The notes under the pieces: model-generated
The model's database searches: none
What the model saw: the letters and a program-made list of their open reading frames with translations, nothing else
Told to the model about the DNA's origin: nothing
Part shown: in pieces, positions 7,353-15,366 of the stretch
Numbering within the stretch: the stretch's first letter is position 1
Layout: each line of letters starts with the position of its first letter
Source: Thermoplasmata archaeon
GTDB lineage: Archaea > Thermoplasmatota > Thermoplasmata > Methanomassiliicoccales > Methanomethylophilaceae
Reading direction: 5' to 3'
DNA: 33,019 nt
NCBI GenBank assembly: GCA_015063165.1
Contig: SUSZ01000029.1
Location: 1 to 33,019, forward strand
Made by a program: the position numbers and the translations under genes

Positions 7353-7739
7353 TCATTCCCTCCTTATCGTGTTAGAATTCTGGTTGTACGCCTTGGCGAC
7401 GCATCTCCATTGGCCGTCCATCTTCAATAGGAGTAGGTAGTCCGTGAAATCTATCCTTCCGCCCCATCCCTCTTCGAGGACGCGGACGACGGCTAGGTTC
7501 TCCTCGATGTCCACCACGTCTATCCTCGACCTGAAGGAGTCCCCTCCCGGGACGGTGTCCACGTTGTGGTAGAACTGCTCTATCGAGCCGTGCTCCAGCT
7601 TCCCATCTAGGAACCCGAACAGCACCGCGTCGTCGGAGAAAAGCTCTCTGGCATGCTTGCTGTTCCCTTCGGCTACGCTTCTGGTGAATTTCATGGCTGC
7701 TTCTTCTACTGCCTTGTATTCTTCGATGGAAGACCTCAT
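7353..7739 (-). CDS. SnoaL-like/NTF2-fold protein
   Basis: A 128-residue protein with the NTF2-like cone fold: a first helix AVEEAAMKFTRSVAEGNSK, then LFSDDAVLFGFLDGKLEHGS, and alternating strands ending TDYLLLLKMDGQWRCVAKAYN. Such proteins (SnoaL-like, DUF4440-like) bind small hydrophobic molecules or act as isomerase-like enzymes; the substrate is unknown. It is first in an operon with the flavin reductase and divergent from the HxlR regulator. Confidence 0.7.
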   Translation of the reverse strand: MRSSIEEYKAVEEAAMKFTRSVAEGNSKHARELFSDDAVLFGFLDGKLEHGSIEQFYHNVDTVPGGDSFRSRIDVVDIEENLAVVRVLEEGWGGRIDFTDYLLLLKMDGQWRCVAKAYNQNSNTIRRE

Positions 7740-7755
7740 ATACCCAGTAACATTC

Positions 7756-7799
7756 TACTAATAGTTAATAATGGTACTAACACTTAATCTAGATACTAA
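7756..7799. promoter_or_regulatory. Triple TACTAA direct repeat between divergent genes
   Basis: TACTAA occurs at 7756-7761, 7775-7780 and 7794-7799, exactly 19 bp apart, between the SnoaL-like start and the internal ATG of the HxlR gene. It overlaps the longest possible HxlR start at 7771, which favours the start at 7819. An operator for the HxlR protein is the simplest reading. Confidence 0.45.
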
Positions 7800-7818
7800 C
7801 CTTGAAGAAAGCGCTCAT

Positions 7819-8157
7819 ATGCGGTGTATCTCTGACGAGAGCCTGTGCAGCACGGGGTTCAGCTACACCCTCTCCCTCATCAGCGGGAAGTACAAGATGA
7901 CTATACTGTACACCCTTATGGAGTTCGGATCGGTCAGGTTCAACGAGATGAAACGGTACATCTCAGGGGTGTCCGACAAGACGCTCAGCATAGCGCTGAA
8001 GGAGCTGGAGAAGGACGGCCTAGTCCACAGGGAGATGTATCCGCAGGTCCCTCCGAAGGTTGAGTACTCCCTGACTGAGACCGGCAGGTCGCTCATCCCG
8101 ATCCTGGATGGAATGTGCGAATGGGGCGACCGCCACCGCCCTCCAGCTCGATCCTGA
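7819..8157 (+). CDS. HxlR-family transcriptional regulator
   Basis: About 112 residues with the winged-helix HxlR domain: CSTGFSYTLSLISGKYKMTILYTL, then VRFNEMKRYISGVSDKTLSIALKELEKDGLVHRE and PPKVEYSLTETGRSL. HxlR proteins are dimeric repressors or activators, often sensing aldehydes, quinones or redox state through a cysteine near the N-terminus, as here. The frame extends to an ATG at 7771, but that overlaps the TACTAA repeats and leaves only 31 bp to the divergent gene, so the ATG at 7819 is preferred. It probably controls the SnoaL-like/flavin reductase unit. Confidence 0.85.
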   Translation: MRCISDESLCSTGFSYTLSLISGKYKMTILYTLMEFGSVRFNEMKRYISGVSDKTLSIALKELEKDGLVHREMYPQVPPKVEYSLTETGRSLIPILDGMCEWGDRHRPPARS

Positions 8158-8484
8158 TTGTTTGCGTTGTCAGAAAGGGTCGCGAGGGCCGGATGTTTCA
8201 TGCATTAGCCCCTTTCCTGCTGGTATGAGGTTTCATGATTGCATTAGCTAATAAGACTGTGATTTCGTCCATATTGTTAGTCCATATGAATATTATAGGA
8301 TCCTGGTTGACCTGGTCGATATATCGGTAGATCCTGTCGATGAGCTCTTACTTCGAGCTGACGCGAATGCCTCTGAGAAGTGTTCTGGCTTCGTTCTGAT
8401 CTTGCCGTCCGGTACAACCATTCCTTTGGTACAACTGGGCTATTTCTTTATCGATTAATATAGCTAAGAAGCGTTATACCAGAC
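8158..8484. other. Intergenic region upstream of HD hydrolase gene
   Basis: About 330 bp with no supported gene. It holds a short hairpin near 8341-8361 (GAGCTC...CGAGCT) and a direct repeat GGTACAAC at 8411-8418 and 8428-8435. A TATA-like TTAATATAG at 8455-8463 lies about 25 bp before the ATG at 8485, so the transcript may be leaderless. Confidence 0.45.
8411..8463 (+). promoter_or_regulatory. Promoter with GGTACAAC direct repeat
   Basis: Two perfect GGTACAAC copies 17 bp apart lie 20-50 bp upstream of a TATA-like box (8455-8463). Their position suits an activator or repressor site for the HD hydrolase gene. Confidence 0.35.
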
Positions 8485-8934
8485 ATGATTTACACGCCGC
8501 TTACCTACCTCGCGATGCGCATCGCATACAATGCCCACCATGGCGTCCTGGATAAGAGCGGAGCCCCGTACATCTTCCATCCGTACGAGGTGGCTTCCAG
8601 GATGGACGACGAGGTCTCGACGGCTGTGGCGCTGCTCCACGACGTCGTGGAAGACACGGAGATGACGTTCGACGACCTGAAGGCTCAAGGTATCCCCGAC
8701 GAGGTCATCGAGCCCCTGAGATACCTCACGCACGATCCTGCTGTTCCTTACATGGACTACATCTACAAGATCGCCGAGAATCCGGTCGCGATCAAGGTGA
8801 AACTTTCGGATCTGAAGCATAACATGGACGAGACCAGGTACTGCCGTCCGATGAACGACTACGAGCAGGCCAGGCAGAAGAAGTACGAGATGGCGAAGCA
8901 GTTCTTGCTTGATTGTTCCTGCAGTCACGAATAA
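8485..8934 (+). CDS. HD-domain (p)ppGpp hydrolase-like protein (MESH1/small alarmone hydrolase type)
   Basis: A 149-residue single HD domain like the hydrolase part of RelA/SpoT. It shows H32 (IFHPYEVA), the H52-D53 metal pair with E56-D57 (LLHDVVEDT), and D109 with N113 (VKLSDLKHNMD). Small proteins of this type remove the 3' pyrophosphate of (p)ppGpp or hydrolyse related nucleotides using Mn2+. No synthetase domain is present here or in the window. TATA spacing supports the start at 8485. It is upstream of the Sel1 gene with an 80-bp gap, probably a separate unit. Confidence 0.8.
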   Translation: MIYTPLTYLAMRIAYNAHHGVLDKSGAPYIFHPYEVASRMDDEVSTAVALLHDVVEDTEMTFDDLKAQGIPDEVIEPLRYLTHDPAVPYMDYIYKIAENPVAIKVKLSDLKHNMDETRYCRPMNDYEQARQKKYEMAKQFLLDCSCSHE

Positions 8935-9014
8935 GTGAATATTCAGATAGCATTTCGTTGCCCTATTACGAGTCCAAGAAAACTATTTTGCAGAACCCGA
9001 CGATTCGTACATCG

Positions 9015-10226
9015 ATGGCAAGAAGATCCCCACCAGATCCCGAATCCGAAGCCGATAGGAAGGCGAAGATCGTCATCGTTCTGGGAAACGGGAGCGACGA
9101 TCCCAACGCGATACGTTTCAGGAGGCTCGTTAAATCCGGCTGGACCGTCCCTGAGAGCGACGAGCAGGCCGTCGAGTAGTACACGAGATGCGGAGAGTTG
9201 GGTTTCGCGGATGCGGACGCCCTGCTGGCCTACATGTATCTCGTCGGCGCCGGCGTCGAGGTCGACGAGTCGATGGCTGCTCATTACTTCCAGAGTGCAG
9301 CCCTCAAGGGAGACGTGTATTCACAGTAGTCCATCGGAAACCTGTACAACTGGGGCGTCGGAGTCGAGAGGTCCTACACGAGCGCGCTCAGATGGTACAG
9401 GCTCGGCGCCGAATCCGGAGAACCTATCTGCCTGAGGAACATCGGCTACTTCTACGAGAAGGGACAGGCGGTCCCCCAGTCTTACGAAGAGGCCATCGAA
9501 TGGTACAAGAGAGCCAGCGACAACGGCGACGGATGGTCCGCCAGCCAGATCGGCCTCCTGTACGAGAAGGGGCTGGGCGTAGAGAAGTCCTGCGAGACGG
9601 CTGCCAAATGGTTCGAGCGCGGCGCAGAGATGGGATACGTGTGGGCCCAGTCGAAGATGGGATTCGCTTATGAGCACGGCACCGGCGTCCCGAAATCCCC
9701 GGAACAGGCTGCCAAATGGTATCACATGGCCGCTTCGCAGGGCCATGCCATATCGGAATACAAGATCGGACAGTGCTACGAGAGGGGCATCGGAGTGCCT
9801 CGCATCCTGGTAGAGGCTCTGAGATGGTACAGGAGCTCCGCCGAGCATGGGAACGCCACAGGCCAGAGGCTTCTGGCCGAGATGTACGAGTTCGGGAAAG
9901 GGGTCGAGAAATCCTACGAGACCGCCGCAGAATGGCATGCCAAAGCTGCGGAACAAGGCGACCAATGGTCGCAGATGCATCTGGCCGAGCTCTACTACCG
10001 CGGAAGAGGCGTGGAGAGGTCTTATGAGGAGGCGGCGAGGCTGTACGCTCTGTCTGCCGAGCAGGGCAACGCGTTCTCCCAGTTCAGCCTAGGCTACATG
10101 TACGAGAAGGGCATCGGCGTCGTGGCCTCCATGGAGAGGGCGATGGAGCTCTACCGCTCTGCCGCGAAGCAGGGGGACAAGAACGCCATCGCCGCTCTGG
10201 AGAGGCTGGAAGGACCCGTCACTTGA
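9015..10226 (+). CDS. Sel1-repeat protein with two in-frame TAG codons
   Basis: A 403-codon frame of about ten Sel1-like (TPR-related) repeats of ~36 residues, each with a core like LGYMYEKGIGV followed by A-x-x-W-Y. Sel1 proteins are solenoid scaffolds for protein-protein interaction. Two TAG codons lie in frame: 9177-9179 (codon 55, where other repeats have W/Y/H after A-x-E/K) and 9327-9329 (codon 105, at the variable site before SIGNLY). Sequence on both sides keeps the repeat register, without frameshift. TAG may be decoded, as pyrrolysine in Pyl archaea, or both are nonsense mutations. The first third would be lost if translation began at an internal ATG such as 9630. The end overlaps the convergent transglutaminase gene by eight bases. 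Confidence 0.75.
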
Positions 10227-11784
10227 TCGTGATCCTGTAATTGATGCTGTTCTGGTTGGTGACCGTCATCCCGCGGTTCCCGGCGCCCTTCTTGGCGATG
10301 CGGGTGACCTCGGAAGGGTTCACCCCGTATTCCACCATGAACTCGAACATCGTGCCGCTCCCCTTTGCAGCCTGGGTCTCGATGTACTTGCTTGCCTCAT
10401 GGGCCATCTTGAACATGCTGCCGTTGAGCTTGTAGAAGTTCATGTCGTCCGAGTTGCATCCAAGCTTGGGCATCCCCGTGTGGGTCTTAGCCAGGATGGC
10501 GTCGCTGCAGTTGAAGCAGCCGTGGAGCCCGCCCAGGTCGGACGTCACGTCGAGGTTGTACCTCTTGTTGTCCAGCTCGATGATGTTCCAGCGGTGGCTG
10601 CCGCCCTTGAGCTTGCCGGAGGTCATCGCCACCTTGAGTCCGCATGCGTTTGCCAGGAAGGTGAACGCCTCGGAGATCCCCTCGCACACTCCCTTGTGCC
10701 AGAGGAGCGGTCCCAGGGGGTTGTAAGCGATCTCCGGGTCCGACTTGTCGTACGTCACGCTCTCGGTGATGAAGTCATGGATGGCCATCTCGGCGTCGTA
10801 CCGGGTCCTGCAGTCCTTCACCCTCAATTCGAACACGTTCTTGGCCACATCCTTCATGGCCTTCATCCAGTTCTCCCTGTCCTCCTTGAAGCGGTTGTAA
10901 TGGAAGCAGACGTACACGCCTTCCGGATCCTTCACGACGGTAGCTCCCGTATCGATGTAGAACAGCGACCAGTTGTCGTTCACCAGGGCCTTCACGATTG
11001 CAGTGATGCGGTCGGTATCGGGAGGAAGGTCCACCTTGATGCTGGGGAATCCTCTGCGTATGCCTTCCTCCAGCGCCTCGTAGGCCTTCCTGTCCTCCGC
11101 CGAGAGCAGGGAGTAGTTCAGGCGCCAGTACCTGTTGAAATCGAGCGTAGGAACGAAATCCCCGTCCGTGCTGGGGTCCCAAGGCTCGGGCGATTCGAAA
11201 AGTTCCGGCAATCCGGGCGTCGGCTCCTTGTCGGATGTCTTGACGGGCTCTGCCGGTGAAGGAGCGGGCGCAGGCGGGGCCGCTGGCTTCGCCTTGATGT
11301 TGAACAGCTTCGCGGCTATCTCCTTCTGCCTGTCTGACGACGGTTCTGGCTGGGGCACGGCTGCCGGAGCGGGTTCCTGCGCCTTCGGAGAATCCTCCTC
11401 GTCGATCCTCTCGATCTTGAATATCACAGGCCTTGTTCCGTCGGAACAGCAGGCGATCATAACGTTCTCGTCCTTCATCCAGCCCTTCATTATGGATCCT
11501 CCCTGCAGGCCGGCGTAGATGTATCTGGAGATGGCGTCCCAGGCTTCCGAGCAGTGGGGCATCTTAGGTCCTCCAGCGATGTTGTCAGGGTTTCCGGAGG
11601 TCTTCACGAGGGTATTAAGGCCGCCGTGCCAGAAGTGGTCGCTGTTTTCGTCCCTCTCGAAGACGAACTCGTCTCCGACGTTGTAGCACGGGCAAGGGCC
11701 CGACTGTGGATCGGAGCAGTACTCTTTCTGCAGCTCCGGGAAGAGCTTCTTGTCGATTACGGTGACCTTCACCTTGTGATTCAT
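10219..11784 (-). CDS. TIGR04076 domain fused to transglutaminase-like domain
   Basis: A 521-residue protein with two parts. Residues 1-127 match the TIGR04076 family: KVTVIDKKLFPELQKEYC, CPCYNVGDEF, the W/Y-rich ISRYIYAGL, and ACCSDGTRPVIFKIER. Residues ~132-200 are a Pro/Ala-rich linker. Residues ~320-420 form a transglutaminase-like cysteine peptidase fold with a complete triad: C367 (HKGVCEG), H397 (GSHRWN) and D412 (YNLDVTSD). Such domains in archaea act as peptidases or cross-link hydrolases. No signal peptide or transmembrane segment is seen, so it is probably cytoplasmic. Convergent with the Sel1 gene, downstream of the FKBP-like gene on the same strand. Confidence 0.8.
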   Translation of the reverse strand: MNHKVKVTVIDKKLFPELQKEYCSDPQSGPCPCYNVGDEFVFERDENSDHFWHGGLNTLVKTSGNPDNIAGGPKMPHCSEAWDAISRYIYAGLQGGSIMKGWMKDENVMIACCSDGTRPVIFKIERIDEEDSPKAQEPAPAAVPQPEPSSDRQKEIAAKLFNIKAKPAAPPAPAPSPAEPVKTSDKEPTPGLPELFESPEPWDPSTDGDFVPTLDFNRYWRLNYSLLSAEDRKAYEALEEGIRRGFPSIKVDLPPDTDRITAIVKALVNDNWSLFYIDTGATVVKDPEGVYVCFHYNRFKEDRENWMKAMKDVAKNVFELRVKDCRTRYDAEMAIHDFITESVTYDKSDPEIAYNPLGPLLWHKGVCEGISEAFTFLANACGLKVAMTSGKLKGGSHRWNIIELDNKRYNLDVTSDLGGLHGCFNCSDAILAKTHTGMPKLGCNSDDMNFYKLNGSMFKMAHEASKYIETQAAKGSGTMFEFMVEYGVNPSEVTRIAKKGAGNRGMTVTNQNSINYRITIK

Positions 11785-11837
11785 GAAAAAGTATCGTGTT
11801 ATGGTAATAATCAGTTACCCTGTCTTAGAAAAGAAAG

Positions 11838-11865
11838 CCGGGTCCCGGCGAGAGCCGAGGCCCGG
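11838..11865 (-). terminator. Hairpin after the FKBP-like gene
   Basis: CCGGG (11838-11842) pairs with CCCGG (11861-11865), and CGGC (11846-11849) with GCCG (11854-11857) around a GAGA loop. On the minus strand it follows the FKBP-like stop directly and is followed by CTTTCTTTTC, a terminator-like arrangement ahead of the transglutaminase gene. Confidence 0.5.
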
Positions 11866-11870
11866 AGGAT

Positions 11871-12740
11871 TCAAGCGTTTACTGAAACGATCTCGATCAG
11901 GTAGTACAGAGGCTGGCCATAGGCCTCTTTTCCGAACTTGTAGCTCATCTGGTCGTCCTCGAGCGCGGTTATGTACACGCTCCTCGAGCCCATGTCAAGC
12001 TTGAGCATCTGGATCGAATTGCCGTCCAGGTATACGGGATCGTGTATCTCTATGTCGTACATGATGGTGCTCTCGCCCACGTCCGTGACCTTGTAATACA
12101 CCGTGGTCCTGGTGTTGTCGTAGGCCTCGTAGCTCTGTCCTTTGATCGGAAGGTATTCCATCATGACTTCGGTTTCGTCCTCGGAAAGGGTTGCTTTTCC
12201 CGGCCATCCGCAAGATGCGGTGAAATCGACAGGGGTTTTAGCTTCCAATTTGACTTCAGGATGCATGTTCTTGAACTGGCTGGCAACAACGGGGAACACG
12301 TTGGACATGATGTTCCCTTTCAGCGGCAGGGTTCCGGTCTCAAAGGTGGTGGAATCGCCTTCCTCGGCTGCCTGACGCACTTTTACGATGTCTCCAGCGT
12401 AATGTCCTTCCACCGCTTCTTTGAAAATTTTCAGGGAGGTCCTGCTGTCCACCATGAAGTCGAGGGTGGAGTATGAGGGCTTTACGCTGAAATCGTTGGA
12501 CTTCAGAACGGTGGGATCCTTGGCGATGGTTTCGTAGCTGGTATCGAACACAGCCGCGTTCTCCTCGCCGTAGTATGCGTATAAAGTCCCGGTATAGTTC
12601 ACTGACACCCGGTCTCCAGAGACTATCTTGTGTTTGTCCTCGTTGCTACCACCGTGATCCTGAAGAAGCAGGCCCACGGCAACGACGACCGCTATGAGGG
12701 CCGCCGCGACAACGACGATTGTGACAATCTTCTTGTCCAT
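11871..12740 (-). CDS. Membrane-anchored FKBP-type peptidyl-prolyl isomerase-like protein
   Basis: A 289-residue protein with an N-terminal membrane anchor (residues 5-27, IVTIVVVAAALIAVVVAVGLL) and an extracytoplasmic remainder. Residues 41-125 fit a divergent FKBP domain (SGDRVSVNYTGTLYAYYGEENAAVFDTSYE). The rest resembles the insert-in-flap and C-terminal parts of archaeal long FKBPs. The role is probably folding of exported proteins. The FKBP active-site residues are poorly conserved, so chaperone function without isomerase activity is possible. Its promoter lies about 25 bp upstream (AAATAAATA near 12760-12770), and a 10-bp-element array lies just beyond it. Confidence 0.7.
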   Translation of the reverse strand: MDKKIVTIVVVAAALIAVVVAVGLLLQDHGGSNEDKHKIVSGDRVSVNYTGTLYAYYGEENAAVFDTSYETIAKDPTVLKSNDFSVKPSYSTLDFMVDSRTSLKIFKEAVEGHYAGDIVKVRQAAEEGDSTTFETGTLPLKGNIMSNVFPVVASQFKNMHPEVKLEAKTPVDFTASCGWPGKATLSEDETEVMMEYLPIKGQSYEAYDNTRTTVYYKVTDVGESTIMYDIEIHDPVYLDGNSIQMLKLDMGSRSVYITALEDDQMSYKFGKEAYGQPLYYLIEIVSVNA

Positions 12741-12800
12741 GGCCTTGAATATGCCGGTTCGTATTTATTTGGATGCAGTGACTGGAGATTAAGGACGACC

Positions 12801-12845
12801 AATCAATCAGGGCAAATCGATACCCTGATCGTTGCCCTAATCGAT
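12801..12845. promoter_or_regulatory. 10-bp element array A
   Basis: Contains AATCAGGGCA in one orientation, then TACCCTGATC and TGCCCTAATC in the other, within 45 bp. It sits in the divergent gap between the FKBP-like gene (TATA-like box about 30 bp to the left) and the unknown gene at 12910. Matching arrays lie at 21503-21540 and 32582-32626. Confidence 0.65.
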
Positions 12846-12909
12846 TGTCGCGTGCACGCACACGTTCCTGTTAACTATCGGGCGAGACGAATCCCATCTC
12901 GGCGATAAA

Positions 12910-13392
12910 ATGGACGTCGAGAACGGATGCGAAGGGTTTGTTGAGGAATTCAAAGAGCTTATGCGCGGAAGGTATGCGCTGGCATATGTGCTGTCCCAGA
13001 ATCTCCGCCAGTTCAGGGGATGCTCCCCCGAAGAGGTGCTGGACAGGATAACCAGCGACGATGGGCCGATGATCCATAGGGCCAGGATCCAGACGAATGA
13101 CGGGGAGCTGGACATAAAGGTCACAGTCGGAACAGGGGACGACTTCATGAGCGACAGATGCTCCTCGAAGCAGAAAGCCGCATGGTGCGGGGCATATGTT
13201 CTTTCCAAAGCGGCCTCGGAGGATTCCAAGGTCTGCTCGGTATGGTTCCAGGATAAGCCGGAGCCTAGCAAGGCGGGGAAAGCCGAAAGGCACCAAGTGA
13301 GGGCTGTGACTCTGGACGCCGTTACAGGAAAGACCGAAGAGGTCCCTGTGGAGGTGGTCGTCGTCTATCGCGGCGACGAGCCGAAGATGTGA
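12910..13392 (+). CDS. Unknown protein, 160 residues
   Basis: A soluble 160-residue protein that I do not recognise. It has a helical N-terminus (EGFVEEFKELMRGRYALAYVLSQNL), a central DGELDIKVTVGTGDDF segment, and a C-terminal strand-rich part (VPVEVVVVYRGDE). The general layout is reminiscent of Rpn/PD-(D/E)XK transposase-associated proteins, but no clear catalytic lysine pattern is visible, so I do not assign that family. Codon use matches neighbours. It is divergent from the FKBP-like gene and shares the array A region. Confidence 0.6.
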   Translation: MDVENGCEGFVEEFKELMRGRYALAYVLSQNLRQFRGCSPEEVLDRITSDDGPMIHRARIQTNDGELDIKVTVGTGDDFMSDRCSSKQKAAWCGAYVLSKAASEDSKVCSVWFQDKPEPSKAGKAERHQVRAVTLDAVTGKTEEVPVEVVVVYRGDEPKM

Positions 13393-13775
13393 CCTGCAGT
13401 CAATCGCGGGCGGATTCGCCCTTCCTAGGCATCCGGCATACCTCGTTCATTAGGCCGTGATAGCCGGAAGGGTAGCTCTCGGATCCGTCCGCTATATGAT
13501 GCGGCCGTTTACGGAGGCCTACATGTAGCCTGCTGTAACCTCACGGATAACGCTCTGATTTGGTTTCTCCGGGGATAACTCTATCGTCCAAATGGATGGG
13601 ACCGGAAGACCTTTCCGAGAACGGCCTCAGAGCCCTCAGGAAGCGTCATGTCTTCTGGATGTATCCGACATCTCATGTCTTCTGGATGTATCCGACATCG
13701 TCTTCGACGAGCTCGTGCTTCTAGAAGCTGTCTGAGTCGTCGGAAATCGGAATACGGGGCTCTTGACAGGAGAGC
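13393..13775. other. Intergenic region with a 27-bp tandem duplication
   Basis: About 380 bp between convergent genes. The only distinct structure is the perfect tandem duplication at 13646-13699. Frames through it have no recognised content. Confidence 0.5.
13646..13699. repeat. Perfect 27-bp tandem duplication
   Basis: A 27-base unit beginning TCATGTCTTCTGG and ending CCGACATC occurs twice back to back (13646-13672 and 13673-13699) with no mismatch. It is an in-frame length (9 codons), but neither strand shows a credible gene across it. The identity implies recent slippage duplication. Confidence 0.85.
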
Positions 13776-14150
13776 TCATCTTTTCCATTTCTCTGGTACC
13801 GATGGGACATAGGTTCCTTGGTCCATGCGCTCCAGCATTATCACGAGCCTTCTGTTGACCGAATCGTAGTCTATGAACTCGTCTTCGAGATTGAACTCGT
13901 CGACAGCCCTGCACACCTGTTCGTCGTACTCGGGGGTCGGGTACTCTTTCTCGCTCTCCCTCTGGCCGATCTCTATGTTCAGGCTTTCGAGGTATTCGAA
14001 GATGGCGTCCTCCTCGTCCTTTTTCAGAGGCAGAGAGAGCCCCATCTTCTCTAATCCTTCCGCGATGAGCTCGAGTGTGCCGTCGCATACTACCATCTCG
14101 GCGCGTCCGCCCTCGTGTCTGACCCTCTGGAGATCGCGTATGCTGTACAC
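13776..14150 (-). CDS. Unknown acidic protein, 124 residues
   Basis: A 124-residue, strongly acidic, soluble protein of predicted helical content (ELIAEGLEKMGLSLPLKKDEEDAIFEYLESLNIEIGQRESEKEYPTPEYDEQ). I recognise no domain. A protein-binding or regulatory role would be guesswork. It is a single gene, convergent with the unknown 160-residue protein and upstream of the aldo/keto reductase on the same strand, separated by over 170 bp from other genes. The start at 14150 is the first ATG of the frame; Met-19 is an alternative. Confidence 0.55.
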   Translation of the reverse strand: MYSIRDLQRVRHEGGRAEMVVCDGTLELIAEGLEKMGLSLPLKKDEEDAIFEYLESLNIEIGQRESEKEYPTPEYDEQVCRAVDEFNLEDEFIDYDSVNRRLVIMLERMDQGTYVPSVPEKWKR

Positions 14151-14323
14151 GCAGCAGGTTAATGGTTCCTCGCTTTTTGTATTCTAGCGTAATACGTCGC
14201 CCTTGTATCCTGTTGTCATAAAAGCCATGGAATCGTAACGTTCTGGTAAAGAGGAATGGAAAAGGGTAAGCAGACGGGTTTCCCCGCCTTTGTTTTATTC
14301 GGGCATATGGCCGATAGAAGCGT

Positions 14324-15307
14324 TCAGCTGGCGTCCTCCGGAGGAACGGCCCCTACGATCTCGTGGGGACGATAGGGCTCCTCCAGGTACCTGACATCGT
14401 CCGCGGACAGCTCCAGCTCCACAGCGCTGACGGCATCGTCCAGATGGGATGTCTTGGAGCCTCCGACTATCGGCGCCGTGACCCCTTTGGAATAATGCCA
14501 GGCGAGGGCCACCTCCGCCATCTTCACGCCCATCCTCTCCGCGACCTCGTGGACGCGGGCGACGATCTCCATATCGTTTTCCTTGGCGCGGTCGTACTTG
14601 TCCCTGCGGACCTTGTCGGACGTGCTCCTGGCGCTGCCGGTCTCCCACACAGGGTGGGCCAGATGGCCGCTGGCCAGGGGGCTGTACGGTATCATGGCTA
14701 CGCCGTACTGCCTGCATATGGGCATCAGCTCCCTCTCGTCCTCCCGGTAAAGGAGGTTGTAATGGTTCTGCATGGTGGAGAACATCGCCCATCCGTTCCT
14801 CTCCGCGGCTATCTGCATGTTGTGGAACTGGTATCCGTACATGGCGGATGCCCCGATGGCCCTGACCTTGCCGGATTCCACGAGGCCGTTCAGCGCCTCC
14901 ATTGTCTCCTCGATCGGCGTCCCGTAGTCGAAGCGGTGTATCTGATAGAGGTCGAGGTAGTCCGTTCCCAAACGCTTCAGGGTTCCTTCGATCTCCCTTT
15001 CGATTGCTTCCTTCTTCAGCTTCCCCTCGTTGAAATACACTTTGGAGGCTATGACGACGTCCTCCCTCGCGATTCCGAGCTCCTTCAGAGACCTTCCGAT
15101 GAACTCCTCGCTGGTTCCGTGGGAGTACCCGTTGGCGGTATCGATGAAGTTGACCCCTGCGTCGTAAGCGTGGGATATCATCCTCTTCGAGCTCTCGTAG
15201 TCCAGCGTCCACTGGTGGAAGTCTTCCGAAGGCACCCCGAAGGACATGCCCCCGAGGCATATGCGCGATACCTTCATCCCTGTTCTTCCTAGATCGACGT
15301 ATCTCAT
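14324..15307 (-). CDS. Aldo/keto reductase
   Basis: A 327-residue TIM-barrel NADPH-dependent oxidoreductase of the aldo/keto reductase superfamily. The catalytic tetrad is complete: D56 and Y61 (FIDTANGYSHG), K89 (IASKVYF) and H124 (LYQIHRFD). A C-terminal cofactor segment is present (APIVGGSKTSHLDDA). The full-length match to the YajO/YghZ-like branch suggests reduction of small aldehydes or ketones; the substrate is unknown. It is the last gene of the TetR-headed redox unit, 59 bp after the FMN reductase, so it may have its own transcript start. Confidence 0.88.
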   Translation of the reverse strand: MRYVDLGRTGMKVSRICLGGMSFGVPSEDFHQWTLDYESSKRMISHAYDAGVNFIDTANGYSHGTSEEFIGRSLKELGIAREDVVIASKVYFNEGKLKKEAIEREIEGTLKRLGTDYLDLYQIHRFDYGTPIEETMEALNGLVESGKVRAIGASAMYGYQFHNMQIAAERNGWAMFSTMQNHYNLLYREDERELMPICRQYGVAMIPYSPLASGHLAHPVWETGSARSTSDKVRRDKYDRAKENDMEIVARVHEVAERMGVKMAEVALAWHYSKGVTAPIVGGSKTSHLDDAVSAVELELSADDVRYLEEPYRPHEIVGAVPPEDAS

Positions 15308-15366
15308 GTCCTATCTCCTCTTGATCCGATCGTGCGATTTTGGTCTCTTCATCCATTCTGGGTTCG

